Source: Marinoscillum sp.
GTDB taxonomy: Bacteria; Bacteroidota; Bacteroidia; Cytophagales; Cyclobacteriaceae
Assembly (NCBI GenBank): GCA_024305105.1
Contig: JAMWZA010000035.1
Span: 1-42,646 of the forward strand
Reading direction: 5' to 3'
Length of the DNA: 42,646 nt
A program made the position numbers and the translations under genes. This document shows positions 15,447-24,858 of this stretch, piece by piece. The notes under the pieces are model-generated. The model searched no databases and was not told where the DNA came from. It worked only from the letters and a program-made list of their open reading frames with translations. Each line of letters starts with the position of its first letter. Position 1 is the first letter of the stretch.

Positions 15447-17816
15447 TCAATTCATCCATTTTGCTAACAATGCCTCGTAGACGACATCCTGGATTCTTGT
15501 ACGGATATTGCGACGTATAAGTTGATAATTATTGGAGTTCGGATGGATTCTGTTAGACAGGAAGACAAAAATCAAATCGTAGGCCGGATCAGCCCAGACC
15601 ATGGTGCCTGTAAATCCAGTATGCCCGAAACTGTACGCTGAGGTCAAAATAGAGGCATTTCCAATTCGAGTATCGGGTTTATCCCAGCCGAGTGCTCGGC
15701 GGTTGTTATTATAAAACTTCTGATTGAAGTAAGCGATTGTTTCTGTGTTTAAATACTGCTGTCCTCCATATGAGCCATTTTGCAACATCGTCTGGAGGAG
15801 TATTAACAATTCATGCGCATTGGAGAAAAGACCCGCATGCCCGGCCACCCCACCAAAAACGGCTGCATTGCGATCATGAACTTCTCCCCAAACAAGCTCA
15901 TCTCTAAAATAGTAGTCATACTCGGTCGGTGCTATTTCAAAGAGTTGAAATCCCTTATCTGTTGGATTAAATGCAAGCCTTTTTAAACCCAAAGGCTGAT
16001 AAAAACTCCTATTTAGGTAGCTGTCCATTGGTTCCTGGCAAATGGCCTCCACTACTTCATGCAGAATCATAAAACCAATATCGCTATAACCATAGCCAGG
16101 AAGACTGTCAAAGGTCATAAGTGGAGACTTGACAATCCAGCTTTTTAGAGAATCCAGAAGCATTTGATCGGGTTTCAGCCCATAGCTTCGGTGGTCATTG
16201 ATTATGTCTTCCTCTGTTTCATAAACGAAGGTTTCTACAAAATCACCATTCAGTGCTTTTTGCCAGAAGGGTACATACGGTTTCAATCCAGCATTGTGCG
16301 AAAGGAGCGCTCTTGTCGTAACAAAGTTTTTATTGGAGCTTTCATAGTGTGGCAAATAGTGGCCAATTGGCTTATCTAAATCTAAAAGTCCATTTTCGTA
16401 AAGTTTCATTGTAGCCAACAGTGTAGCGGTCACTTTCGTAACTGATGCCAAATCGTACATAGTCGATCGCTGAACAGGAATTAAACTATCGTAAGTGAGA
16501 TAGCCATAAGCTTCTTCCAAAATAATGGATCCATCTACGGCAATGGCGAGTTGCGCTCCGGGAGTACTTCCAGAGACGATTGCTTCGTTTACAATTTCCT
16601 GAATTCGATCCCTGGCTAACTGATCTAGTCCGGTCATTTCTGCTGGCGCATAGCCAAGCTTTTGAAGGCCAGGTAGCGGCTCATTTTTGAAATTGGAAAG
16701 GTAGGTATCAGATACGGGTAAAACTCCGTTTGCACCATGAGAGCCAAACAGCTGCTGCGGTAATAAGTAACTGTAAATATCACTTTCAATGCTGTAGATC
16801 AAAGCTGCGTCAACTTCCTTAAATATGTTTTTGAGGTTTGTACGTGTTCCGGTGAAGATGACATCTCGCTTATCCAAGGCCAATTCCATGGGAATGAATG
16901 CATCATTGTCAATTACAATTTTGGCATTACTGCTAGCTATATCCTCATATTCTGTGATGACAAAGCTGTATTTTCTTAGCATGTTGGCCATGTCGCCATA
17001 AGGCTCGTTTGAGAGGAAGCATACAGTATCATCTTGTAAGGGAAGCATTTGTTCTCTGAACAAAGCAATGATGGACTCCCTTCCGATTTCTACAGCAAGC
17101 TTGTTAGGAAGAGAAATTCGTTCAAAAGGTGATTTATAGGTAGCATTTATCAGGTTTTGCTTGATTCGATGATCAAGTGTCAAGTCGTTCATCAGCCGAT
17201 CGGCATATTTGGGTAATTTTTTAGAGACCGTTTGTTGATACGCATTGGGGATAACCCAGAATGCGTTAGTTTGAAGAAGCTGTTCTACATGTTTTCGCTT
17301 TTTTGTCTCGGCAAATGATAGTGCTTCTGGATCGATAAAAAAATCAGGATCATGTGCATGCATCTTTTTGATAAGGAGGTTGGTCCGATCTTGATTTTCT
17401 AGTTTAGGTAAGATGAGATAGTCAATGCCATGACCTCTGCTATACGATTTTAAGAAGTGGAAGTAAGTGCTAAGGAGCTCGGTGTTGTTTAATGCTGATA
17501 ATGTAAACAGATCCGGAAGGTTGTTGTCATCGTTCAGTACCGGATCAAGCCGTTGATCTAGCTGGACCGCAACGACCTTATCATAGTCACCTGGCGAATA
17601 TGGAAGGGGTTCATTGAAATAATAACCTCCAAACTCAGTGTTTAGGATGCTATTCTCGAAATCAGCTTCCACCCAGATCAACTGACTGATCTTTTCGGTA
17701 TCATTCAAATGCGAATAGATGCTGTCTGCTTTGGACAAAGCAGAATTACCTAACCCATAAGCCACCGTCAGGCCCAGGGAACTAATCAGGTACAAAATGC
17801 TTTTCAAGAAATGCAT
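15447..17816 (-). CDS. Exported GH3-like / serine beta-lactamase fusion protein
   Basis: A 789-residue protein with a signal peptide (residues 1-20). Residues about 30-390 look like a shortened glycoside hydrolase family 3 module: SRGHGIDYLILP, IGRESIIALF...MLPL, and FGSHGANGVLPVS from the GH3 C-terminal domain. The KHFPGHG motif and the SDW/SDA nucleophile segment are not visible. Residues about 400-780 are a class C beta-lactamase-like domain with S458-V-T-K461, Y577-S-D and HTG (in FGHTGFTGT). Bacteroidota often fuse these domains in proteins linked to peptidoglycan recycling. Those proteins are usually near 1,000 residues, so the GH3 part here appears reduced and may be catalytically dead. 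Confidence 0.85.
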   Translation of the reverse strand: MHFLKSILYLISSLGLTVAYGLGNSALSKADSIYSHLNDTEKISQLIWVEADFENSILNTEFGGYYFNEPLPYSPGDYDKVVAVQLDQRLDPVLNDDNNLPDLFTLSALNNTELLSTYFHFLKSYSRGHGIDYLILPKLENQDRTNLLIKKMHAHDPDFFIDPEALSFAETKKRKHVEQLLQTNAFWVIPNAYQQTVSKKLPKYADRLMNDLTLDHRIKQNLINATYKSPFERISLPNKLAVEIGRESIIALFREQMLPLQDDTVCFLSNEPYGDMANMLRKYSFVITEYEDIASSNAKIVIDNDAFIPMELALDKRDVIFTGTRTNLKNIFKEVDAALIYSIESDIYSYLLPQQLFGSHGANGVLPVSDTYLSNFKNEPLPGLQKLGYAPAEMTGLDQLARDRIQEIVNEAIVSGSTPGAQLAIAVDGSIILEEAYGYLTYDSLIPVQRSTMYDLASVTKVTATLLATMKLYENGLLDLDKPIGHYLPHYESSNKNFVTTRALLSHNAGLKPYVPFWQKALNGDFVETFVYETEEDIINDHRSYGLKPDQMLLDSLKSWIVKSPLMTFDSLPGYGYSDIGFMILHEVVEAICQEPMDSYLNRSFYQPLGLKRLAFNPTDKGFQLFEIAPTEYDYYFRDELVWGEVHDRNAAVFGGVAGHAGLFSNAHELLILLQTMLQNGSYGGQQYLNTETIAYFNQKFYNNNRRALGWDKPDTRIGNASILTSAYSFGHTGFTGTMVWADPAYDLIFVFLSNRIHPNSNNYQLIRRNIRTRIQDVVYEALLAKWMN

Positions 17817-17955
17817 TGTGTCAAATTAAATTAACTTTGTCAGACTCTGTACTCAGTAGGTAATAATATCGGCTGATCAAAGGAATTTTTCTATTAATGA
17901 CCCATTTTAAGGGTTAGTTCGTTGGAAAATTGATGTTTAACCTTAACAGATCCTT

Positions 17956-18297
17956 ATGAAATTCCCTTCCATCATAAAAACTGCGCGGTATCGAAGGTTC
18001 GATATAGAACCAAGGTATTACGACCCAATCAAAGAGGAAATTCAGGAACGCACCGAACGCATCAAAAACGAGATGAAGGGTGAGTATCAGGGTGAATTTG
18101 CCAGTGGGCGTATTTCTTTTGATCGCAAAACCAGAAAAACAGCCAGTTCATCGATGATGCAATTGCTCATTGCTGCGATTCTATCTATAGGAGTAGTCGC
18201 CTGGTTTTATTTAGGCAATGACATCCTCTATGCTGCGTGGTTGGGAGTGCCACTATATCTGTATTTCAAATTTAGAAAACCAACAAGACGCGATTAA
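17956..18297 (+). CDS. Small membrane protein upstream of mutL
   Basis: A 113-residue protein with a charged N-terminal half (PRYYDPIKEEIQERTERIKNE, probably helical) and two C-terminal transmembrane segments (about residues 68-87 and 89-106), ending in a basic tail. No domain with known function is recognised. The stop TAA overlaps the mutL ATG by one base, so the two are translationally coupled. The roughly 140-base gap upstream is divergent from the GH3/beta-lactamase gene and should hold both promoters. Confidence 0.75.
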   Translation: MKFPSIIKTARYRRFDIEPRYYDPIKEEIQERTERIKNEMKGEYQGEFASGRISFDRKTRKTASSSMMQLLIAAILSIGVVAWFYLGNDILYAAWLGVPLYLYFKFRKPTRRD

Positions 18298-20135
18298 TGG
18301 AAGATATTGTCCACCTGCTGCCGGATAGTATCGCTAATCAGATAGCTGCCGGTGAGGTAGTTCAGCGCCCCGCGTCAGTAGTTAAAGAACTTTTAGAAAA
18401 CAGCATCGATGCGGGAGCTACTGAAATCAAGATGGTGGTAAAGGATGCTGGAAAATCATTAATCCAGGTCATCGATAATGGCAAAGGCATGAGCCTGACC
18501 GATGCTCGAATGAGCTTCGAACGTCATGCTACCTCCAAAATCCGCTATGCAGAAGACTTATTTAAAATCCGAACGATGGGTTTTCGCGGTGAAGCGCTTG
18601 CTTCTATCGCCGCAGTAGCACAGGTGGAGATGAAAACCAAGCGAACGAATGATGAGCTTGGCACACTGCTACAGGTGGAGGCATCTGAGATCAAAAAACA
18701 GGAGCCAACAGCCACTAAAGACGGCTCTTCTATCAGTGTTAAGAACCTTTTCTACAATGTGCCGGCCAGAAGAAATTTCCTAAAATCGAATCCCGTAGAG
18801 CTGCGGCACATCACCGATGAGTTTCAGCGTGTAGCCCTGGCCAATGCTGGGGTGAGCATGTCTATGCTGAACAATGATCTGGAAATGTATCAGCTGGATG
18901 GAGGCAAGTTAAGTAAGCGTATAGTTCAGCTGTTTGGTCGCAATTACCAACAACAACTAATTCCCTGTCAGGAGGAGACACCTCATGTCAAAGTAGAAGG
19001 TTATTTGGGAAAGCCGGAGTATGCAAAAAAGACGCGTGGTGAACAGTTTTTCTTTGTGAATGGTCGTTACATTAGGAACAACTACCTCAATCATGCAGTA
19101 AATACCGCATTCCAGGGTTTGTTGAAAGAAGATTATCATCCATTTTATGTGCTATTCATGGAAATGGATCCACTACATGTCGACATCAATGTACACCCGA
19201 CCAAGACCGAAGTGAAATTTGATGACGATCGGATGCTTTATGGCATTATCAACTCATCTGTGAAGCAGGCGCTGGGTTCGTTCAATGTCACTCCTTCTTT
19301 GGACTTCAACACCGATGTGAATTTTGAGCAATTTACAAGTCCCGATCGGCCTGCCTCCTTTTCTCAAACTTCCAGCTCTAAAGACAATCAATATGCTCAG
19401 TTTAAAAACATAGACTCCAAAAGAGACCATGCAAAGAATTGGGAGAGTCTGTATGATTTTGCCCGGAAGGAGGATATCATTTCTGATGAACAACTCGACC
19501 AGGAAATGCCAGGCGCTACAGTGACATTTAGCAGTCGGATAGACGATGCAATGGATGAGCAGGAGTTGACGCCAAGTAAAATTTATCGCTTACACAATCG
19601 CTACCTCATCCGTCAGGTTAAATCTGGTATGACGATCATCGACGAACGCGCAGCATTCGAGCGTATTCTTTTCGAACGCTACGACGCCCGTTTAAAATCG
19701 GATAAAGGTGCTTCACAGAGTTCCTTGTTTCCTCAGCAGATTTCTTTAAACCCATCTGATTATTCCCTCGTTATGGAGATAAAATCGGAAATTCAGCAGT
19801 TAGGGTTTGAATTTGAGGAGATGGGTCAGCACATGATTGTGATACAAGGGGTTCCTGCCGAGTTGTCTAACTGCAACGAAAAGGAAGTATTTGAAGAACT
19901 TTTGGAACAGTATAAGTTTAACCGAAAGGAACTTGGCTTAAACCAAAAAGACAACTTGTGCAGAAGTCTGGCCAAAAGGACAGCAGCCATCAAATGCAAA
20001 AATTTGTCGGACCAGGAAGCAGAGCAGTTAATTGATCAACTATTTGGTTGTAAGCAACCCAACTATACTCCAGACGGTAATCCGACATATAAATTAATTA
20101 GTTTAGACAAAATTAAAAGCTGGTTTAGCTCATGA
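18297..20135 (+). CDS. mutL: DNA mismatch repair protein MutL
   Basis: A 612-residue MutL. The GHKL ATPase motifs are intact: ENSIDAGA (34-41), DNGKGM (60-65), ATSKI and TMGFRGEALASI (93-104), then NVPARRNFLKS and the DINVHPTKTEVKF block near residue 300. In the C-terminal dimerisation domain the position of the endonuclease motif DQHA(x)2E(x)4E reads DERAAFERILFE (449-460). The Gln-His pair is replaced, and a clear CPHGRP-type zinc motif is also absent. It couples MutS recognition to later repair steps. It is second in a tightly overlapping unit with the membrane protein and two rhomboid genes. Confidence 0.95.
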   Translation: MEDIVHLLPDSIANQIAAGEVVQRPASVVKELLENSIDAGATEIKMVVKDAGKSLIQVIDNGKGMSLTDARMSFERHATSKIRYAEDLFKIRTMGFRGEALASIAAVAQVEMKTKRTNDELGTLLQVEASEIKKQEPTATKDGSSISVKNLFYNVPARRNFLKSNPVELRHITDEFQRVALANAGVSMSMLNNDLEMYQLDGGKLSKRIVQLFGRNYQQQLIPCQEETPHVKVEGYLGKPEYAKKTRGEQFFFVNGRYIRNNYLNHAVNTAFQGLLKEDYHPFYVLFMEMDPLHVDINVHPTKTEVKFDDDRMLYGIINSSVKQALGSFNVTPSLDFNTDVNFEQFTSPDRPASFSQTSSSKDNQYAQFKNIDSKRDHAKNWESLYDFARKEDIISDEQLDQEMPGATVTFSSRIDDAMDEQELTPSKIYRLHNRYLIRQVKSGMTIIDERAAFERILFERYDARLKSDKGASQSSLFPQQISLNPSDYSLVMEIKSEIQQLGFEFEEMGQHMIVIQGVPAELSNCNEKEVFEELLEQYKFNRKELGLNQKDNLCRSLAKRTAAIKCKNLSDQEAEQLIDQLFGCKQPNYTPDGNPTYKLISLDKIKSWFSS

Positions 20136-20926
20136 TGCGATTAACGCCAATGGTGAAAAATATCCTACTGATTAACGTAGTGATTTTCATCATTCAATCA
20201 TTTTTGAAATTGCCACTAAATGATATCGGTGGATTACGAGTGGTTTTTTCAGACGAATTCGCTCCTTACCAATTCCTAACTTACATGTGGCTACATGGAG
20301 GGTTTGGGCACATTCTGGGGAATATGTTTGCGGTGTTCATCTTTGGTCCGATGCTGGAACAAGTCTGGGGTTCGAAGCGATTTCTTACCTTTTACCTGAT
20401 TTGTGGGATTGGCGCCGGCGTATTATTTGGTGTGGTCGACTTTTTTGAGAAGAACCAGATTCGTCAGGATCATCACGCTTTCATCGAAAACCCGGATCCC
20501 GGTGCATTTGAGATGTTTATCGTAGAATACAAAGTGAGTAGCCAACACACGCAAATGCTGGCAGAGTTTTCGGAGCAATTTTACGATTCGCCGAATAGTC
20601 GGTCTTACCAGGATCAGGCAATGCAGTTTGTGGATCAGATCTATCACTTATATGTCGATGGCATTATGGTAGGAGCTTCAGGGGCTGTTTTTGGTATATT
20701 AATGGCTTTTGGGATGTTGTTTCCGAACACTCAACTGTTTTTGTTGTTTCCTCCGATACCGATTAAGGCCAAATATTTGGTTCTGTTTTATGGACTATAT
20801 GAACTTTATAGCGAATTTAGTAGGATGCCTGGGGATAATGTGGCGCACCTTGCTCACCTTGGGGGCATGTTGATAGCCTACATCTTGTTAAAGCTGTGGA
20901 AAGACGATAGACGAAGATTTTACTGA
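20132..20926 (+). CDS. Rhomboid-family intramembrane serine protease (first of two)
   Basis: A 264-residue multi-span membrane protein beginning inside the mutL stop (ATGA overlap at 20132-20135). Rhomboid features are HGGFGHILGNMFAVFIFG in the second helix, the nucleophile motif GASGAVFG and the catalytic-His helix segment HLAHLGGM. Between the early helices and the nucleophile helix there is an unusually long polar insertion (about residues 105-175) with acidic and Gln/His-rich sequence. The family cleaves transmembrane substrates within the membrane; no substrate is suggested here. A second ATG at 20135 is possible. Confidence 0.9.
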   Translation: MMRLTPMVKNILLINVVIFIIQSFLKLPLNDIGGLRVVFSDEFAPYQFLTYMWLHGGFGHILGNMFAVFIFGPMLEQVWGSKRFLTFYLICGIGAGVLFGVVDFFEKNQIRQDHHAFIENPDPGAFEMFIVEYKVSSQHTQMLAEFSEQFYDSPNSRSYQDQAMQFVDQIYHLYVDGIMVGASGAVFGILMAFGMLFPNTQLFLLFPPIPIKAKYLVLFYGLYELYSEFSRMPGDNVAHLAHLGGMLIAYILLKLWKDDRRRFY

Positions 20927-21837
20927 TGAATAATAGCATACTGGACGATTTTAAGAATGCCTGGAACAAGCCGAATAATGCACCGGCTCAGTTGATCATT
21001 ATTAATGTGGTGATCTTTCTGGCCCTTGGGGTGTTGATGGTGGTGAGCCGAGTTTCTGGAATTGATCCGGTTTTTCAAATCGTTTATAATCAATTCTCAA
21101 TACCTCCACTATTTAGCGATTTTATTTTGCGACCATGGACGCTTATAACTTATTCATTTGCGCATAGTCTAACCGGCATATTTCACATATTATTTAATAT
21201 GCTGATCTTTTATTGGTTCAGCAAACTGATACTTGAGTTTTTAGGGAATAATCGGGTGATCAGTATTTATGTCCTTGGTGCCCTGGCTGGTGGATTAGCT
21301 TATTTACTCGTTTACAATGTCATTCCATTTTATCAGGACCAGGCGCCTGGAATTAGCGGAATGGTAGGAGCTTCCGCTGCGGTTTATGCAATTGTAGTAG
21401 CTGCTGCGGTATTCATGCCCAATTACACCTTTTTCATGCTGTTTTTAGGCCCAGTTCGGATTAAATACATAGCAGCATTCTATGTAGTGGTTTCTTTTTT
21501 AGGAAGCACAGGTGGAAATGCTGGTGGCAATATCGCCCATCTTGGAGGAGCTTTAATGGGTTGGCTGTTCATTTTGCAGCTGAAAAATGGAACAGACCTT
21601 GGCGCATGGATCATCGGGTTTATTGATTGGGTGAAGAGCTTTTTTGTGGCGACACCAAAGATCAAAGTAACGCACCGATCTGCACCGAAAAAATCAAAGC
21701 CAAGAAGCAAAACATCAGGATCGGCCAAAACAGACCAGGAGGAAATCGACGCTATCCTCGATAAGATTTCGCAATCAGGGTATGATTCGCTCACTAAAGA
21801 AGAAAAGCAAAAACTCTTCAACGCCAGCAAAAAGTAA
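20926..21837 (+). CDS. Rhomboid-family intramembrane serine protease (second of two)
   Basis: A 303-residue paralogue, starting one base inside the previous stop (TGATG). It has HSLTGIFHILFNMLIFYWF, the nucleophile helix GMVGASAAVYAIV (GASA instead of GASG) and the His helix GNIAHLGGALMGW. After the last transmembrane segment comes a basic linker (TPKIKVTHRSAPKKSKPR) and a short C-terminal helical motif, EEIDAILDKISQSGYDSLT...EKQKLFNASKK, a cytoplasmic tail common on Bacteroidota rhomboids. Both catalytic residues are kept, so it should be active. Tandem rhomboids after mutL suggest an old duplication. Confidence 0.9.
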   Translation: MNNSILDDFKNAWNKPNNAPAQLIIINVVIFLALGVLMVVSRVSGIDPVFQIVYNQFSIPPLFSDFILRPWTLITYSFAHSLTGIFHILFNMLIFYWFSKLILEFLGNNRVISIYVLGALAGGLAYLLVYNVIPFYQDQAPGISGMVGASAAVYAIVVAAAVFMPNYTFFMLFLGPVRIKYIAAFYVVVSFLGSTGGNAGGNIAHLGGALMGWLFILQLKNGTDLGAWIIGFIDWVKSFFVATPKIKVTHRSAPKKSKPRSKTSGSAKTDQEEIDAILDKISQSGYDSLTKEEKQKLFNASKK

Positions 21838-21887
21838 ATCCGAATAAGCCGGTTTAAACCCTATGGGTAGTTATGGGTTTCTTAACC

Positions 21888-23264
21888 ATGAAGCCTACTG
21901 TAGTCATTGCCGGAGCCACTGGATTTATTGGTCGCTGGTTCATTCAAAAATATTCTGAAAAGTATCACATCATCGCACTGAGTAGGCGAGATATGAACGC
22001 TTCGCTGCGTGAAGGTGTGGAATGGCGGAAGGTGGATATGTACTCCGTTTCCAGTACCATCAAAGCCTTGGAAGGTGCAGATTACGCCTTGTATCTGGTG
22101 CACTCGATGCAACCATCTGCCCGACTGAATCAGGGTACTTTTGATGATACGGATCTTTTGTTAGCAGATAATTTTGCCCGTGCTGCTGATGCCGTAGGGA
22201 TACAACAAATCATATTCATGGGCGGTATTCTGCCGAAGGAGGAAAGTAATTTTTCCAGACATCTGAGAAGTCGATATGAGGTGGAGCAGACATTAGGTGC
22301 TCGGAAGCCGGCACTTACTGCCCTCAGAGCCGGAATAGTAGTGGGGCCGGGAGGTTCATCTTTCGAAATAGTGGAAAAGCTCGTCAATCGGTTGCCGGTC
22401 ATGCTGTGCCCGAAATGGACGCTATCAGAAACACAGCCCATTGCCCTACCTGATGTCTTGAAAATCATCGACTATTGCCTTGGAAAAAGTGAATCTTACA
22501 GTCAGGCAATAGAAATAGGTAGTGATGAAAGAACCACCTACATGGACATGATGAAACAAACGGCTGAAATTTTAGGCAAGAAAAGGTTGATTACTTCAGT
22601 GCCGTTCTTCTCGCTGGGTCTGTCCAAACTATGGGTAGCGTTGTTTTCTGATAGTAGTACGACATTCGTTTCGCCGCTTATCGAAAGTTTACGGCATACC
22701 ATGACAGTGGATGAGCATCCACTAATGAAGAAACTGGATTTGGATTATATGTCCTATAAAGATGCGGTTCGATACGTACTAGCCTATCGGGATAAGTTAC
22801 CAGAATTACCGCCCGGTACCTCAGGTAGAAAAGTGAAGAATACCGTCAGAAGTGTTCAGCGTCTACCAAACGGTTCAGGGATGAATGCTATACAGGTTTC
22901 GGAGGAATATTTGCAGTGGTTGCCTAAATCGTTTAAGTACCTGATCAAAGTGGCAGATCAGGAAGACTTTGTCCGATTTAGCTTATTTGGTCACACTTTG
23001 TTGAGATTGCAATATGTACAGGATCGAAGCGATGAACAGCGGCAGTTGTTTTACATCGTAGGGGGTATGTTGGCCAAACGGACCGATTATGGTTGGTTGG
23101 AGTTTCGATCTGTTTTGAATGACCGTTACGTCATTGGAGCGATCCACGAGTTCGTTCCACGACTTCCCTGGTTCATTTACATCAATACCCAGGCGTTGCT
23201 TCACTTGTGGGTGATGAAGCGTTTTGGCAAGCATTTGTCGCGTTTACGTCAGGTGGTAAACTAA
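21888..23264 (+). CDS. NAD(P)-binding SDR-like protein with DUF2867 domain
   Basis: About 458 residues from the ATG at 21888 (MKPTVVIAGATGFIG); the ATG at 21873 adds only five residues. The N-terminus is an atypical short-chain dehydrogenase/epimerase Rossmann fold with nucleotide-binding GATGFIG and LVHSM, lacking an obvious YxxxK catalytic pair. The last 150 residues (DQEDFVRFSLFGHTLLRLQY through FVPRLPWFIYINTQALLH) match a DUF2867-type domain. Fused proteins of this kind are widespread but poorly characterised. It begins 51 bases after the second rhomboid and overlaps the convergent membrane-protein gene by 21 bases. Confidence 0.82.
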   Translation: MKPTVVIAGATGFIGRWFIQKYSEKYHIIALSRRDMNASLREGVEWRKVDMYSVSSTIKALEGADYALYLVHSMQPSARLNQGTFDDTDLLLADNFARAADAVGIQQIIFMGGILPKEESNFSRHLRSRYEVEQTLGARKPALTALRAGIVVGPGGSSFEIVEKLVNRLPVMLCPKWTLSETQPIALPDVLKIIDYCLGKSESYSQAIEIGSDERTTYMDMMKQTAEILGKKRLITSVPFFSLGLSKLWVALFSDSSTTFVSPLIESLRHTMTVDEHPLMKKLDLDYMSYKDAVRYVLAYRDKLPELPPGTSGRKVKNTVRSVQRLPNGSGMNAIQVSEEYLQWLPKSFKYLIKVADQEDFVRFSLFGHTLLRLQYVQDRSDEQRQLFYIVGGMLAKRTDYGWLEFRSVLNDRYVIGAIHEFVPRLPWFIYINTQALLHLWVMKRFGKHLSRLRQVVN

Positions 23265-23678
23265 CCAACCCAAAATGACGGTTCTTACAGACCAGCTAAT
23301 GGTTCGCCACCAGTTTATAGTAACCAGTTTTTCTATAAGCTCAATATCCAGGCCATCATTAAGTAGTTTGTTGTGAGCGGGGATTGCCCAAAAGGCTGTA
23401 TTGATCCAAATAATCAATAGAAAACCCACTGAAACCAGGTAAAGGGAAGAATTACCCATAGTTTTTAGGTAGAAGAGTAAACCAATGGACAGTATCAGCT
23501 CCAGTAGCATAGAAGGGGCCACAATGAAACTGATCGTACGCATGTGGAACTCCTGATAAAGCTGGTAGGCATCCTTACCCACCTTCGCAAAGCCAGGATA
23601 GTGGACCAATTGCACCAACCAAATAAGTCCGGTATTGAAGGCAGTGATCACCAAAAGGCATACGAGTAAGGATTTCAT
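23244..23678 (-). CDS. Four-helix membrane protein (possibly DUF1772-like)
   Basis: A 144-residue protein using the ATG at 23678 (another ATG at 23687 adds three residues). Four hydrophobic segments are apparent. Conserved-looking polar residues include a His in QLVHYPGF, His/Met/Arg in YQEFHMRTISF, an Asn in WINTAFWAIPAHN and Asn-Trp-Trp-Arg-Thr in the last loop. This layout resembles the DUF1772 (anthrone oxygenase-like) family, but that is a guess from pattern. The gene converges on the SDR-DUF2867 gene with a 21-base overlap of stops. Confidence 0.65.
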   Translation of the reverse strand: MKSLLVCLLVITAFNTGLIWLVQLVHYPGFAKVGKDAYQLYQEFHMRTISFIVAPSMLLELILSIGLLFYLKTMGNSSLYLVSVGFLLIIWINTAFWAIPAHNKLLNDGLDIELIEKLVTINWWRTISWSVRTVILGWLVYHLT

Positions 23679-23738
23679 GTAGTACAAACTCCTTATATGC
23701 GCTATTGTTGAAGGATTTTCACCTTAAAGTGAGAGTGT

Positions 23739-24782
23739 TTAAGCAGCCTTGTTCTTATTGGCCAGCTGACCACAAGCCGCATCAATATCTTTTCCTCTAC
23801 TTCTACGAACATTCACTATCACTCCGTTTTTCTTCAGGTGATCGGCAAATTTATCCAAACGATCGGCTTCCGTGTTTTTGAAATCTGCTTCTGAAATAGG
23901 GTTGTACTCGATGATGTTAATCTTTGATGGAATTTGTTGAGCAAATTTCAGGAGGTTATTTGCATCCTCTATGGTGTCATTGAAGTTGTAAAACAAGATG
24001 TATTCGAACGTGATTTTATTTCTTGTTTTATCATAGAAATACAGCAATGATTCTTTCAATGCCTCTAATGTATTGGTTTCATTGATTGGCATGATTTGGT
24101 TTCGCTTCTCGTCATCGGCCGCATGCAGTGACAATGCCAGGTTAAATTTCACCTCATCATCCGCTAACTTCTTGATCATTTTAGCGATGCCTGCAGTAGA
24201 GACCGTAATTCGCTTTGGGGACATATTTAAGCCATCTTCAGCGGTAATCCGATCGATTCCTTCCAACACGTTTTTGTAGTTAAGTAAAGGCTCACCCATG
24301 CCCATAAATACGATATTGGAAAGAGGGAGATTAAAGGCTGCTTTAGCCTGACCATCTATAGCGACTACCTGATCATAAATTTCTCCGGCATCCAGGTTTC
24401 GCTTCCGGTCCATGTAACCAGTAGCGCAAAATTTACAACTAAGTGAACACCCCACCTGTGATGATACACAAGCAGTCATTCGGTCATCGGCTGGTATCAA
24501 AACGCCTTCAATCAGTTCATTATCGTATAGTTTGAAAGCAGATTTTATCGTTCCATCCGAAGATTTTTGTTCTGTGGCGATAGAAATAGGACGAATTTCA
24601 AACTCTTTTTCTAGTTTTTCACGTAAAGACTTAGAGAGATTGGTCATTTCGTCAAAAGTCCGGGCAGACTTTTGCCACAGCCACTCCCATACTTGTCGGG
24701 CTCTAAATGCCTTTTCACCAACGCTGGTGAAATATTCAGTGAGCTTTTCGAGATTGAGTTTGCGGATGTCCTTTTTTTCCAT
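23739..24782 (-). CDS. rlmN: 23S rRNA/tRNA adenine-C2 methyltransferase RlmN
   Basis: A 347-residue radical SAM enzyme of standard length. The Fe-S motif is C112-SLS-C116-KF-C119. Cys105 and Cys337 (in DAACGQLA) occupy the places of the two further cysteines that form the methyl-transfer pathway in RlmN. GMGEPLLNY and SLHAADDEKR are also typical. It methylates A2503 of 23S rRNA and A37 of some tRNAs, using two SAM per reaction. A TAACTTTG element lies close to the start. Confidence 0.95.
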   Translation of the reverse strand: MEKKDIRKLNLEKLTEYFTSVGEKAFRARQVWEWLWQKSARTFDEMTNLSKSLREKLEKEFEIRPISIATEQKSSDGTIKSAFKLYDNELIEGVLIPADDRMTACVSSQVGCSLSCKFCATGYMDRKRNLDAGEIYDQVVAIDGQAKAAFNLPLSNIVFMGMGEPLLNYKNVLEGIDRITAEDGLNMSPKRITVSTAGIAKMIKKLADDEVKFNLALSLHAADDEKRNQIMPINETNTLEALKESLLYFYDKTRNKITFEYILFYNFNDTIEDANNLLKFAQQIPSKINIIEYNPISEADFKNTEADRLDKFADHLKKNGVIVNVRRSRGKDIDAACGQLANKNKAA

Positions 24783-24786
24783 GGTG

Positions 24787-24794
24787 CAAAGTTA
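24787..24794 (-). promoter_or_regulatory. Candidate -7 element (TAACTTTG) for rlmN
   Basis: Reverse-strand TAACTTTG matches TAnnTTTG and ends four bases before the ATG. If used, the transcript would be leaderless or nearly so. A clear -33 TTTG is missing. Confidence 0.35.
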
Positions 24795-24858
24795 TGAAGA
24801 GATTTTAGCTTTGGCCCGATTTATGGTAGTTGATAATCAAGCACTTGTCTAAAATATC

